A stretch of 64,000 nucleotides of DNA from Microbacterium sp. Yaish 1 (GCF_002245215.1 NZ_NPMR01000002.1:971557-1035556); one strand, 5' to 3'. Positions 49,899 to 59,421 are shown, counted from the first letter of the stretch. Numbers and translations are program-made. Notes: a model not told the origin generated them from the sequence alone.

Positions 49899-52012
49899 GC
49901 GGATGCCCCTCCCTGGGCCTGGATCGCGGTGATGGCGATCGTGTTGACGATGTCTTCGACGAGGGCTCCGCGGGAGAGGTCGTTGATCGGCTTGTTGAGG
50001 CCCTGCAGGACGGGGCCGATGGCGACGGCGCCGGCCGAGCGCTGGACGGCCTTGTACGTGTTGTTCCCGGTGTTCAGGTCGGGGAAGACGAACACCGTCG
50101 CCTTGCCCGCGACGGACGATCCGGGCATCTTCTTCGCCGCGACGGCCGCGTCGGTCGCCGCGTCGTACTGGATGGGGCCCTCGACCAGTAGCTCGGGGGC
50201 GCGCTCGCGCACGAGCGCGGTGGCCGCCCGCACCTTGTCGACGTCGGCGCCGGACCCCGACTCCCCCGTCGAGTACGACAGCATCGCCACGCGCGGGTCG
50301 ATGCCGAACTGGCGCGCCGTCTCGGCCGACGACACGGCGATGTCGGCGAGCTGCTCGCTCGTGGGGTCGGGGATGACGGCGCAGTCGCCGTAGACGAGGA
50401 CGCGGTCGGCGAGCGCCATGAGGAAGACGCTCGAGACGACCGAGACGCCCGGCTTGGTCTTGATGATCTCGAAGGCCGGACGGATCGTGTGCGCCGTCGT
50501 GTGGGCGGCACCCGAGACCATGCCGTCGGCGAGACCGAGGTGCACCATGAGCGTGCCGAAGTACGACACGTCGGTGACGGTGTCGGCCGCCTGGCCGTAC
50601 GTCATGCCCTTGTGGGCGCGCAGACGCTCGTACTCGCGGGCGAACTTGTCGACGTGGACGGCGTCGAAGGGCGAGAGGATCTCGGCTCCGCGCAGGTCGA
50701 GACCGAGCTCCAGCGCGCGCGAGCGCACCTCGATCTCCTCGCCCAGCAGCGTGATGTCGGCGATGCCGCGCGCGAGCACGATCGAGGCGGCGTGCAGCAC
50801 GCGGTCATCGTCGGCTTCGGGCAGGACGATGCGGCGGCGGTCGGTGCGGGCCCGCTCGACCAGGCCGTATGCGAACATCAGCGGGGTCACGACGGTGGAC
50901 CGCGCGAGCCCGAGCGCCTCGGTGAGCTCGTTGGTGTCGATGTGCCGCTCGAAGAGCGCCGCGGCGGCCTCGTAGTGCCGCCGCGAATCGGCCGCGAGGC
51001 GCCCCCGCGTGCCCATGATGCGGGCCGCGGTCTCGTAGGTGTCGAGATCGGTGGCGATGATCGGCAGCGTCTCGCCGACGCCGTCGATCAGCCGGTCGAC
51101 CGCCTCGGGCAGCGGGAACCCGCCGTTGATGACGATCGCCGAGAGCGAGGGGAAGGTGCCCGACGCGTGTGCGAGCAGCGTGGCCAGGAGCACCTCGGCC
51201 CGGTCGGACGGGATGACCACGACCGAGCGCTCGCTGAGCCGCGGGAGCACGTTGACCATCGACATCGCACCGATGACGACCCCGAGCACCTCGCGCCCCA
51301 GCAGGTCGGCGTCGCCCTTGACGAGCGACCCCTCGACGGCGGCGAGGACGGTGCTCACCGACGGCGACACGAGGAAGCGGTCCTCCGGCACGGCCCAGAC
51401 CGGGACGTTCTGCGGCACCGCACCGCGCACGGCCTCGATGATCTCGTCGAGACGATCGCCGTCCGCGCGGTTGGCCACGACGGCGAACAGCTCGGCTCGG
51501 TCGTCGCGCAGCTCCGACACCGCCAGCGATGCGATCTGTCCCATCTCGTCGGGGGTGCGTGCCGGGGCGGACCCGAGCTTCTCGCCGCCGCCCTGCCCCG
51601 CTCGTCCGCCGAGCACCAGCAGCACCGGTGCCCCGAGGTTCACCGCGATGCGGCCGTTGTAGCTCAGCTCCGCGGGGGAACCGACATCCGTGTAGTCGCT
51701 GCCCATGATGACGACGGCGTCGCACTTGGCCTCGACCGACTTGTAACGCTCCACGATGCGAGAGAGCGCCCCGTCGGGGTCGCGCCGCATGTCGTCGTAG
51801 GTGACGCCGATGCACTCGTCGTACGCGAGGTCGACGCCGTCGTGGTCGAGCAGCATCTCGAGGACGTAGTCGCGTTCCTCCGTCGACCGGGCGATCGGCC
51901 GGAACACTCCGACGCGGGGCGCGACACGGCTGAACGCCTCGAGCACCCCCAGCGCGATGATCGACTTCGCGGAATGGCCTTCTGCGGACGTGATGTAGAT
52001 GCTCTGAGCCAC
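49895..52012 (-). CDS. pta: Phosphate acetyltransferase (long form)
   Basis: This 705-residue long-type Pta has an N-terminal P-loop-like region related to dethiobiotin synthetase (about 1-200), a DRTGG domain (about 210-320) and the catalytic acetyltransferase domain (about 375-700) with GLVERARTDRRRIVLPEADDDR split over its start and GMVSGAAHTTAHTIRPA. It makes acetyl phosphate from acetyl-CoA for AckA. The start is GTG at 52012. There is no ribosome site, but TAGGCT (52019-52024) lies six bases upstream, pointing to a leaderless operon promoter. The SRP RNA gene is just upstream on the same strand. Confidence 0.96.
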   Translation of the reverse strand: MAQSIYITSAEGHSAKSIIALGVLEAFSRVAPRVGVFRPIARSTEERDYVLEMLLDHDGVDLAYDECIGVTYDDMRRDPDGALSRIVERYKSVEAKCDAVVIMGSDYTDVGSPAELSYNGRIAVNLGAPVLLVLGGRAGQGGGEKLGSAPARTPDEMGQIASLAVSELRDDRAELFAVVANRADGDRLDEIIEAVRGAVPQNVPVWAVPEDRFLVSPSVSTVLAAVEGSLVKGDADLLGREVLGVVIGAMSMVNVLPRLSERSVVVIPSDRAEVLLATLLAHASGTFPSLSAIVINGGFPLPEAVDRLIDGVGETLPIIATDLDTYETAARIMGTRGRLAADSRRHYEAAAALFERHIDTNELTEALGLARSTVVTPLMFAYGLVERARTDRRRIVLPEADDDRVLHAASIVLARGIADITLLGEEIEVRSRALELGLDLRGAEILSPFDAVHVDKFAREYERLRAHKGMTYGQAADTVTDVSYFGTLMVHLGLADGMVSGAAHTTAHTIRPAFEIIKTKPGVSVVSSVFLMALADRVLVYGDCAVIPDPTSEQLADIAVSSAETARQFGIDPRVAMLSYSTGESGSGADVDKVRAATALVRERAPELLVEGPIQYDAATDAAVAAKKMPGSSVAGKATVFVFPDLNTGNNTYKAVQRSAGAVAIGPVLQGLNKPINDLSRGALVEDIVNTIAITAIQAQGGASA

Positions 52013-52107
52013 GGGTTCAGCCTAAGAGGGAGAGGCCTGACCACGAGCCGTGAATATCGCCACGGTCGTGGCGGCGGATGCCGCAGGCCACGACGGTGGG
52101 GAAAAAG

Positions 52108-52199
52108 TAAGACTCTCCGCGAACCCGGCAGAGCCCGGTTACCCTTGCTACGTTTCCGTCCTGGGGGAGTTGGCCTGGATGCCGCCTCGCGGAGAGCTG
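52108..52199 (-). ncRNA. ffs: Signal recognition particle RNA (small bacterial type)
   Basis: On the minus strand the RNA folds into one long hairpin. Terminal arms CTCTCCGCGA (from 52196) and TCGCGGAGAG (to 52113) close it. The tip has CCAGG-ACG-GAAA-CGT-AGCAAGG, the domain IV symmetric loop and GNRA tetraloop bound by Ffh. A T-rich run follows at 52107-52103. A -10-like TAGACT at 52210-52205 places the transcript start near 52199. Exact ends are estimated. The rest of the 296-base gap between pta and moxR holds only the two promoters. Confidence 0.9.
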
Positions 52200-52308
52200 A
52201 CACCAGTCTAACCCGGAACCTGAGTCCTCCCGTCACCGGGGCCGGTTAGGCTCTCGCCAGACGGGCGCGACGCGGCGGGACACGCGGCGCGGAGAACGAG
52301 GGGATCGC

Positions 52309-53301
52309 ATGACCAACGACGGCAGCCAGGCAGCTTTGGGTCCCGACCGGTTCGCCGCCACCACCGATGCGATCTCGGCGAGCATCGCCCGCGTCATCGA
52401 CGGCAAGCCCGAGGCGGTGCGCTCCGCGCTCGTCTGCCTCCTCGCCGAGGGGCACCTTCTCATCGAGGACGTGCCGGGCGTCGGCAAGACGATGCTCGCG
52501 CGTGCGCTCGCCGCGACCGTGGATGCCACGGTGCGCCGCATCCAGTTCACCCCCGACCTGCTGCCCGGCGACGTCACGGGCGTGAGCGTCTTCAATCAGG
52601 CCGACCGCGAGTTCGAGTTCAAGCAGGGGGCGATCTTCGCCCACATCGTCATCGCCGACGAGATCAACCGCTCCTCCCCCAAAACGCAGTCCGCGCTGCT
52701 CGAGGCGATGGAGGAACGCCAGGTGACCGTCGACGGGCGCACCCACGCGCTGCCCGCCCCGTTCCTCGTGGTCGCGACGCAGAACCCCCTCGAGATGGAG
52801 GGCACCTACGCCCTACCGGAGGCGCAGCGCGACCGCTTCATGATGCGCATCTCGATGGGCTATCCCGACGCCGCGTCCGAAGCCCGGATGCTGCGTCAGC
52901 GCGACACCGTCAACCCGCTGTCGTCGCTCGCCCCGGTCATCACGGCGAACGAGGTGCAGGACCTCATCGCCTGGGCGCGCAGCCTGCATGTCTCGCCCTC
53001 GGTCGAGGAGTACGCGGTCGCGATCGCCCGCGCCACCCGCGACCACCGCGATCTGCGCCTGGGGGCGAGCCCCCGCGCCACCCTGCAGCTCGTCCGCGCC
53101 GCGAAGGTGTGGGCAGCGCTCGACGGCCGCCCCTTCGTCATCCCGGACGACATCGTCGCGCTGCTGCAGCCGGTCTTCGCCCACCGCCTCATCCCGGCGC
53201 GGACGACCGGCGCCTCCCGCGGCCGCAGCGGCGCGGAAGTGGTCGAGGCGGCGTTGGCCGACATCGCCGCGACGGTCCCGGTGCCGCTCCCGGTCCGCTG
53301 A
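52309..53301 (+). CDS. MoxR-family AAA+ ATPase
   Basis: This 330-residue cytoplasmic ATPase has Walker A DVPGVGKT (residues 54-61), Walker B HIVIADEINRSSPKTQ (about 112-127) and the sensor stretch VVATQNPLEMEGTYALPEAQ. MoxR proteins act as chaperones that insert cofactors or remodel partner proteins. Here it is the first gene of a common actinobacterial triad with a DUF58 protein and a transglutaminase-like membrane protein. GAGGGG before the ATG is the ribosome site. The client is unknown. Confidence 0.93.
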   Translation: MTNDGSQAALGPDRFAATTDAISASIARVIDGKPEAVRSALVCLLAEGHLLIEDVPGVGKTMLARALAATVDATVRRIQFTPDLLPGDVTGVSVFNQADREFEFKQGAIFAHIVIADEINRSSPKTQSALLEAMEERQVTVDGRTHALPAPFLVVATQNPLEMEGTYALPEAQRDRFMMRISMGYPDAASEARMLRQRDTVNPLSSLAPVITANEVQDLIAWARSLHVSPSVEEYAVAIARATRDHRDLRLGASPRATLQLVRAAKVWAALDGRPFVIPDDIVALLQPVFAHRLIPARTTGASRGRSGAEVVEAALADIAATVPVPLPVR

Positions 53302-53309
53302 GCCCCGCC

Positions 53310-54590
53310 ATGACCGGTTCTTCCCGTCCGGCTCACCGCCGGCGCCCGCTGGGCCCCGCCCTCCGGCGGGCCTGGCCGCTGACGGCCCGCGGCGCCGGTG
53401 CGGTGCTGATCGCCGTCGCCGCCATCGTCTGCGCCCACGCCTTCGGCGTCGCGGAGCTCGTGTACGTCGGCGTGCTGCTGATCGCGACCGTCGCGCTGGG
53501 CTGGGTGTCGCTGTGGTTCGTCCACCGATACGGCGACGTGTCGCGTTCGTTCTCCCCCGACGTGGCCGCCGTCGGGAGCGAGAGCGTCGTGACGGTTCAC
53601 GCGACGGCCCGCGGCGGGTTCTCCGGCGCGATCGCCCGATGGACCGACGCGCTGCCGGACGGCGTGGAGGGAGACGCGTCCGGCATCCTCACCGGTGCGG
53701 CCGCTCTCGACCGCATCCGCCTGACCTACCGCATCCGGGGCACACGGCGCGGCATCCGCGACGTCGGTCCTTTCGCCGTCGTCGTGACCGATCCCTTCGG
53801 GTTCACCCGCCGGAGCGTCCGCATGGGCGGGGCTGAGCCGATCACCGTCGCACCGGCGACCGTGATGCTCCCCCCGCTGACGGAGTACCCCGGCGAGGCG
53901 GGTGGCAGTCTCCACACCGCGACCCACCAGCTGGGCGAGGGCGCCGACAACCTCATCCCCCGGGCCTATGCGCCGGGCGACTCGATGCGGCGGATCAATT
54001 GGCGCGCGAGCGCGCACCACGACGAGCTGATGGTGCGTCAGGAGGAGCAGGAGTCCACTCCCGAGGCCACCGTCGTGCTCGACCGGGCGGCGTCCCGCTG
54101 GGCTCCGGCGGCGTCGCGACCCGGCGAGGACCCGGCGTTCGAGACCGCCGTGACGGCGGCGATCTCGGCGGTCGCTCGTCTCGCGCGCGAGGGCTACGAC
54201 GTCACGGTCATCGACGCGGAAGGACACCCGGTCGGTGCGCCCGTTCCGGCCGGCGATGCCGTCGCCGTCGAGCAGCTGGCCCTCGACCTCGCCACGATCG
54301 TCGCCGGCTCCGGCGATCGATTGGCCGTGCTTCCCCGCCTGTTCGCGGGCACCGTCGCAGGGCCGGTGGTCGTCATCTCCGCTCGCGTGACGGCGGCCGA
54401 CGCCGATGCGCTGGCGCCGCTCGTCGCGCACAGCGCGCTTCCCGTGCTGCTGGCGGCCGAATCCTCGGACGGGGCGCTCGCACGAGCGGCCGCGGCCGGA
54501 TGGCGGGCCGGCGTGCTGACTCCCGACGGCGACCTCACCGAGAGCTGGCGCGCCGCGACCGAACGGGGGACCGCTCGTGCCGCGTACTGA
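53310..54590 (+). CDS. DUF58 domain-containing membrane protein
   Basis: This 426-residue protein has two N-terminal helices (about 25-45 and 48-70) and a cytoplasmic or external DUF58 region. The DUF58 hallmark is APGDSMRRINWRASAHHDELMVRQEE (split across about 222-247), followed by a VWA-like fold. It always accompanies MoxR ATPases and TgpA-like proteins; a role in envelope or cofactor assembly is suspected but not defined. The start lies eight bases after moxR, and its stop is inside the next gene by fourteen bases, so the triad is one operon. Confidence 0.9.
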   Translation: MTGSSRPAHRRRPLGPALRRAWPLTARGAGAVLIAVAAIVCAHAFGVAELVYVGVLLIATVALGWVSLWFVHRYGDVSRSFSPDVAAVGSESVVTVHATARGGFSGAIARWTDALPDGVEGDASGILTGAAALDRIRLTYRIRGTRRGIRDVGPFAVVVTDPFGFTRRSVRMGGAEPITVAPATVMLPPLTEYPGEAGGSLHTATHQLGEGADNLIPRAYAPGDSMRRINWRASAHHDELMVRQEEQESTPEATVVLDRAASRWAPAASRPGEDPAFETAVTAAISAVARLAREGYDVTVIDAEGHPVGAPVPAGDAVAVEQLALDLATIVAGSGDRLAVLPRLFAGTVAGPVVVISARVTAADADALAPLVAHSALPVLLAAESSDGALARAAAAGWRAGVLTPDGDLTESWRAATERGTARAAY

Positions 54591-56904
54591 GCCGTCGCGC
54601 CGGTGGCGGCATCGTCCGACGATGCCCTCGCGCGCCGAACTGAGCCGCACCGGCGACACACCGCTGGCGGCCGTCCTCCTCCTGTCGATCGTCGCCGCGA
54701 TCCTCCCGCTGCTGCGCGTCGTGGCCGCCGGCACGTGGCTCGTCGTCGCGGTCGCCGTGGCGGCAGCCGTGCTGCTCGTCGGCGTCGGACTGCGACGGCT
54801 GAATCTGCCCGCCGTCGTGGTCACCCTCGCCGAGCTGGTGACGGCGGGCGCCCTCGTCACCGCCGTCTACTTCGGCGACACCGCGCTTCTCCTCGTCATC
54901 CCGACCCCCGGGACCTTCGCCGAGGTGCCGTCCCTCATCACCGGCGCGAGCGGGCAGATCATCAACGGGGTCGCGCCCCTCACCGCGGACCGGCCGCTCG
55001 CGGTCCTCGCCGTGACGGCGGTCGCCGCCCTCACGGTCCTGCTCGACCACACCGTCATCACGGCCCGGATGCCGCTGCTGGCGGCCATCGCCCTCGTCGC
55101 GGTGTGGCTGATCCCGGCACTGTCGGTGCCCGCCCCCGTCGACCTGATCGCGTTCGTCGTGTTCGCGGCCGCGGTGCTCCTGCTCATCCGGACCGAGACC
55201 CGCTCGCGCGAACGTGCGCTGGCCCGATCGGTCGCAGCGGTCAGCGCCACCGAGGCGCGACAGCGCGGCGAGGCGGAACCACGTCGGCGCCGGTCACGCT
55301 CGGGTGCCGTGCTCGCGGCCGGTCTTGCGGTGACCGCGATCGTGGCGACCGTCATCGTGGTGCCCGAGCTCCCCCGCCCCGCTCCGCGCATCGGAATCGG
55401 AACAGGCCCCGCCACCACCATCAACGCCAGTCTCGAGCTCGGCGACGATCTGCGGCGCCCCACCGACGTCGAGGTGCTCACAACCCGCACCAACGCGCCC
55501 AGCATGCCCTACCTGCGTGCCGCGACGCTTTCGAGCTTCGACGGACGCGTCTGGGAACCCGACCGCGACGAGACCACTCCCCTCACTCCCGAGGCGCTCG
55601 GTCCGGTCGTCGCCGACCCCGACGTGCGGGTGACCGAATATCAGACGACCGTCAGCATCACGCAGCTCTCGTCGGCATGGCTGCCGGTGCCCGGCCCGGC
55701 CGTGCGCGTGGACGATCTTTCCGGCGGCTGGGAGGCGATGCCGTCCAACCGCACGGTGGTCGCCGCGGACACCGACACGCAGGGGCAGGAGTACGTCACG
55801 ACCACCCATGTCGTGCGTCCGACCCTCGAGCAGATCCAGGCGGCCGGGACGACCACCGACGGCCTCCCCGATGCCGTCACCCAGCTGCCCGCCGACATGC
55901 CCGCCTCGATCGAGCGGACGGCGCGCGAGGTCACCGCGGGGGCGGAGAACGATTACGACCGGCTCGCCGCCCTGCAGCGCTGGTTCCGCAGCGCGGAGTT
56001 CACCTACTCGCTCGACGCGCCGGTCTCCGACGGGTTCGACGGATCGGGCGTCGACGCGATCGCGGACTTCCTCGAGGTGCGCAGCGGCTACTGCGTGCAC
56101 TTCGCCTCCGCGTTCGCCGTCATGGCGCGAACCCTCGACATGCCCTCCCGCATCGTCGTCGGATACCTGCCCGGAACGCTGACCGGCCGCGTCGTGGACG
56201 GCGAGAGCGTCGCGACGGTGCTGAGCTCGCAGCTGCACGCGTGGCCCGAGGTGTACTTCGCCGGCATCGGCTGGGTGCCGTTCGAGCCGACGAACAGCCT
56301 CGGCACCCCCGCCAGCTACGCGCGCTCGGCGCAGCCGCTGCCCGACGACGGCGGGCAGGACGTGACCCCCGCGCCCGCGCCGCAGCAGACGGCGACGGTC
56401 GCGCCCGACGGCGGGCCCACTCCGACGCCGACCACCTCGACGGGGCCGAGCGCGGGCTCCGAAGGCTCGCCTCTCGCGCTCGTGCTGCCCTACGGCGGAG
56501 TCGTCCTCGGCTTCGCGGCGCTCGTGCTGCTTCCCGCCCTCCTCGGAGCGGCGCGGCGGCGGTGGCAGACGACGGCGGCCGAACGCGGCGATGTGCTGGC
56601 GGCGTGGCGGATCGTCCGCGAGAGCGCCCGCGACGTCGGCCTGCGCGTCGACGATGCCGAGAGCCCCCGCGCCCTCGGCATCCGCCTGGCGGCCATGCCG
56701 ACGGTTCCCGACGAGCGCGTCGACGCGCTCGTCGCCGCGGTCGAACGCACGAGCTACGACGTTCCCGACAGCGAGCGCGACGCGGCGGGCGGCCGCGCCG
56801 CGGCATCCGACGCCCTGGCCGTCCGCCGAGGGCTGCTCGCGTCCGTCTCGACGCCGCGGCGCATCAGCGCCGTCCTGCTCCCCCGCTTCCTCGTCCGCGC
56901 CTGA
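54577..56904 (+). CDS. TgpA-like transglutaminase-domain membrane protein
   Basis: This 775-residue protein has about seven N-terminal helices (residues 25-215, DUF3488-like), a large outer domain with a transglutaminase core and a last helix near 635-660 before a cytoplasmic DUF4129-like tail. The catalytic Cys506 lies in RSGYCVHFASAF and His554 in LHAWPEVYF; the usual third residue, Asp, is replaced by Glu in WVPFEPTN, as in other actinobacterial members. The region after about 590 is Pro/Thr-rich. The start is GTG at 54577, overlapping the DUF58 gene. A protease or transglutaminase role at the cell surface is likely. Confidence 0.9.
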   Translation: MPRTEPSRRWRHRPTMPSRAELSRTGDTPLAAVLLLSIVAAILPLLRVVAAGTWLVVAVAVAAAVLLVGVGLRRLNLPAVVVTLAELVTAGALVTAVYFGDTALLLVIPTPGTFAEVPSLITGASGQIINGVAPLTADRPLAVLAVTAVAALTVLLDHTVITARMPLLAAIALVAVWLIPALSVPAPVDLIAFVVFAAAVLLLIRTETRSRERALARSVAAVSATEARQRGEAEPRRRRSRSGAVLAAGLAVTAIVATVIVVPELPRPAPRIGIGTGPATTINASLELGDDLRRPTDVEVLTTRTNAPSMPYLRAATLSSFDGRVWEPDRDETTPLTPEALGPVVADPDVRVTEYQTTVSITQLSSAWLPVPGPAVRVDDLSGGWEAMPSNRTVVAADTDTQGQEYVTTTHVVRPTLEQIQAAGTTTDGLPDAVTQLPADMPASIERTAREVTAGAENDYDRLAALQRWFRSAEFTYSLDAPVSDGFDGSGVDAIADFLEVRSGYCVHFASAFAVMARTLDMPSRIVVGYLPGTLTGRVVDGESVATVLSSQLHAWPEVYFAGIGWVPFEPTNSLGTPASYARSAQPLPDDGGQDVTPAPAPQQTATVAPDGGPTPTPTTSTGPSAGSEGSPLALVLPYGGVVLGFAALVLLPALLGAARRRWQTTAAERGDVLAAWRIVRESARDVGLRVDDAESPRALGIRLAAMPTVPDERVDALVAAVERTSYDVPDSERDAAGGRAAASDALAVRRGLLASVSTPRRISAVLLPRFLVRA

Positions 56905-56925
56905 CTCCGCGGGCCCCGCGCATGC

Positions 56926-56995
56926 CGATGGGGCGCACATCCCGACCTCGAGCGCAGAAGAAACTGCGCCGGATGCCGAGAAGCGCGCCCCATCG
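56926..56995. terminator. Bidirectional terminator between the transglutaminase and DAACS genes
   Basis: Arms CGATGGGGCGC (56926-56936) and GCGCCCCATCG (56985-56995) enclose a smaller hairpin (GCGCAG/CTGCGC at 56952-56969), between convergent genes. Confidence 0.7.
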
Positions 56996-57011
56996 CGGAT
57001 GGGCGCGGGCG

Positions 57012-58409
57012 TCAGGCCCGGGCGGGGGTCTCCAGCTCGTCGGCGCTGTCGTCGGCGAACGGGTCGCCCGAGCGCTCGGCGTCGTACAGCTCGCGATCGA
57101 GGATGCCCTCGCGCTTGGCCACGATCGTCGGCACGAGCGCCTGCCCCGCGACGTTGACGGCCGTGCGGCCCATGTCGAGGATCGGGTCGATCGCCAGCAG
57201 AAGGCCGACGCCCTCGAGCGGCAGGCCCAGGGTGGACAGGGTCAGCGTCAGCATGACGGTCGCACCCGTCGTGCCCGCCGTCGCGGCCGATCCCACCACC
57301 GAGACGACGACGATCAGCAGGTACTGCACCGCGTTCAGCTCGAGGCCGAAGAACTGCGCGACGAAGATCGCGGCGATCGCCGGGTAGATGGCAGCGCAAC
57401 CGTCCATCTTGGTCGTCGCCCCGAACGGCACGGCGAACGATGCGTACTCGCGAGGAACGCCGAGGTTGCGCTCGGTGACGCGCTGCGTGAGCGGCAGGGT
57501 GCCGATCGAGGAGCGCGAGACGAACGCGAGCTGCACCGCGGGCCAGACACCCGAGAAGTACTGCCGCACCGACAGGCCGTGGGTCTTCAGCAGCACGGGG
57601 TAGACGACGAAGAGCACGAGAGCGAGGCCGATGTAGATGGCGACGGCGAACCAGAGCAGCGTCGTGAGCTTCTCCCAGCCGTACGTGACGACGGCCGACC
57701 CGATGAGGCCGAGGGTGCCGATCGGGGCGATGCGGATGATCCACCACAGCACCCGCTGGACGACCTTCAGGGCCGACTCGGTGAACGACACGAAGGCTTC
57801 GGCGCGCTTGCCGAGCTTGAGGGCGGCGATGCCGATCGCGACCGAGATGACGATGATCTGGAGCACGTTGTAGCCGACGCTCGAGCTCGCGGCGCCCGTC
57901 TCGGGGTCGATCGAGGTCGACACCGACAGACCGAGGAAGTTCTGCGGGATGAGTCCCGTGAGGAAGCTCCACCAGGAGCCGACGCTCGAGGGGACGTCGG
58001 GGGTGAGCTGGCCGGCGTCGACGCGCGCGCCCGGCTGGATCGTGACGCCGAGCACGATGCCGATGGTCACGGCGATCAGCGCGGTGATCCCGAACCACAG
58101 CAGGGTCTGACCCGCCAGGCGCGCGGCGTTGGTGACGTTGCGCAGCTGCGTGATCGAGGCGACGATCGCGAGGAAGATCAGCGGCACGACCGCCGTGCGC
58201 AGCAGTGTGACGTAGCCGCTGCCGATCGTCGACAGCGTCGCGGCGAGCCCGTTCGGGTTGCCCTCGGCATCGGGCCCGAGCTGACGTGCCAGCAGGCCGA
58301 GGAGAACGCCCGCGACGAGGGCGATCGTGATCTGGAAGCCGAACGAGCGGTAGAAGGGCTTCTTCCGCTTCGCCGGGGCGGCGGCGTTCTTCGAGGTGGC
58401 AGAACTCAT
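57012..58409 (-). CDS. Dicarboxylate/amino-acid:cation symporter (DAACS family)
   Basis: This 465-residue transporter of the glutamate/C4-dicarboxylate family is the second in this window after DctA but is clearly distinct. Motifs are SRSSIGTLPLT for the first re-entrant loop, FGATTKMDGCAAIYP, AGTTGATVMLTLTL for the second loop and DPILDMGRTAVNVAGQ. The DMGRTAVNV form resembles members that move neutral or acidic amino acids, so glutamate, aspartate or serine uptake is possible; the substrate is not certain. The ATG at 58409 has an AGGAGCACCACC stretch in front. No regulator gene adjoins it. Confidence 0.9.
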   Translation of the reverse strand: MSSATSKNAAAPAKRKKPFYRSFGFQITIALVAGVLLGLLARQLGPDAEGNPNGLAATLSTIGSGYVTLLRTAVVPLIFLAIVASITQLRNVTNAARLAGQTLLWFGITALIAVTIGIVLGVTIQPGARVDAGQLTPDVPSSVGSWWSFLTGLIPQNFLGLSVSTSIDPETGAASSSVGYNVLQIIVISVAIGIAALKLGKRAEAFVSFTESALKVVQRVLWWIIRIAPIGTLGLIGSAVVTYGWEKLTTLLWFAVAIYIGLALVLFVVYPVLLKTHGLSVRQYFSGVWPAVQLAFVSRSSIGTLPLTQRVTERNLGVPREYASFAVPFGATTKMDGCAAIYPAIAAIFVAQFFGLELNAVQYLLIVVVSVVGSAATAGTTGATVMLTLTLSTLGLPLEGVGLLLAIDPILDMGRTAVNVAGQALVPTIVAKREGILDRELYDAERSGDPFADDSADELETPARA

Positions 58410-58609
58410 GGTGGTGCTCCTGAGAGGGATGACGTCGCGATGGCGACCCACCGACGCTAAACCCGAATCGGGGTCGTCGGGGCCATATGACCCTCCATGA
58501 CACCCGCCGGCTCCGTCGCGTCGTCGCTTTCGGGACACGGTCGCTCTGATGTCTGCCGGAGTCCGCATCGGGGCGGTCGTGGCCCTTGCCGCCACCGGAG
58601 AATGAGCGC

Positions 58610-59218
58610 GTGACCCGCGATCTCGACCGCCTCCTCGCCCCGCCGACGCCCACCGCCGCGCTCGCCCTCGAGGCGGTGAGCCGGTGGTCCTCGCCCGCGC
58701 TCGTGGACCACGGCGTCCGGTCGTGGGCCTGGGCGCGGCTGCGAGCCGAAGCGCTCGGGCTCGATCACGACCCCGAGCTGCTGTTCGTCGCGGCGATGCT
58801 CCACGACCTCGGCGTGACCCCCGCGTTCGACGCTCACGAGATGGCGTTCGAGTCGGCCGGCGGCGCCGCGGGATGGCTCTTCGCGGCCGGTGCGGGGTGG
58901 CCCGCGGAGCGCCGCGAACGCGTGCGCGAGGTCATCGAGCGGCACATGTGGCTGAGCGTCGACCCGGCACTCGATCCGGAGGGTCATCTGCTGGAGGTCG
59001 CGACGAGCCTCGACGTCTCGGGAGTCGCGCCGGAGCTGTGGGATGCCGAGACCCTGCGAGCCGTCACCCGGCGGCATCCGCGTCGGGACTTCACCGCGCA
59101 GTTCGCGCAGTGCATCCACGCACAGGCGCGCCGCAAGCCCGGCACTCCCTCGGCCCGCCTCGACGCGTCGCAGCGCATCGCCGAGGGCGGGCGGGTGTGG
59201 GACGGCATCCTGGCATGA
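58610..59218 (+). CDS. HD-domain metal-dependent hydrolase-like protein
   Basis: This 202-residue protein has the HD superfamily metal ligands: His in LVDHGVRSWAWA (about 33-44), His-Asp in AAMLHDLGV (about 63-71) and a later ERHMWLS. The first motif and overall length resemble the cyanamide hydratase-like HD subgroup. The reaction is not known. GTG at 58610 has GGAG nine bases upstream; a TTG at 58586 is an alternative. A strong terminator follows directly. It is divergent from the symporter gene across about 200 bases in which nothing else is evident. Confidence 0.83.
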   Translation: MTRDLDRLLAPPTPTAALALEAVSRWSSPALVDHGVRSWAWARLRAEALGLDHDPELLFVAAMLHDLGVTPAFDAHEMAFESAGGAAGWLFAAGAGWPAERRERVREVIERHMWLSVDPALDPEGHLLEVATSLDVSGVAPELWDAETLRAVTRRHPRRDFTAQFAQCIHAQARRKPGTPSARLDASQRIAEGGRVWDGILA

Positions 59219-59253
59219 CGAAGGGCGCCACCCTCGCGGAGTGGCGCCCTTCG
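59219..59253. terminator. Terminator between the HD gene and tRNA-Ser
   Basis: Perfect 12-base arms CGAAGGGCGCCA (59219-59230) and TGGCGCCCTTCG (59242-59253) are followed by TTTC on the plus strand. They serve the HD gene and may also stop the convergent tRNA transcript. Confidence 0.85.
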
Positions 59254-59259
59254 TTTCGG

Positions 59260-59348
59260 CGGAAGTGACAGGATTTGAACCTGCGAGGCGAGTTACCCCG
59301 CCTACATGGATTCCAGCCATGCTCCTTAGGCCGCTCGGACACACTTCC
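59260..59348 (-). tRNA. tRNA-Ser (anticodon GGA)
   Basis: This is an 89-base class II tRNA. The acceptor arms GGAAGTG and CACTTCC pair fully, the anticodon stem CATGG/CCATG holds the loop CTGGAAT (anticodon GGA), a long variable arm TAGGCGGGG-TAA-CTCGCCTC follows, and the T-arm has TTCAAAT. The discriminator base is G, as expected for serine. The 3' CCA is not encoded. Confidence 0.97.
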
Positions 59349-59421
59349 GTCGACGAGTTTATCAGTCCCGGGCGCGCACTCCCGCCGCGTCGGTCTCGGG
59401 CCGCGGAGCTAGGCTCGTGAC

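Noticed and set aside
54603-58460. Very long open frame across the transglutaminase gene and into the DAACS gene
   Set aside because: It is out of frame with two clear membrane proteins, crosses their convergent terminator, and its translation is Arg/Pro-rich without motifs.
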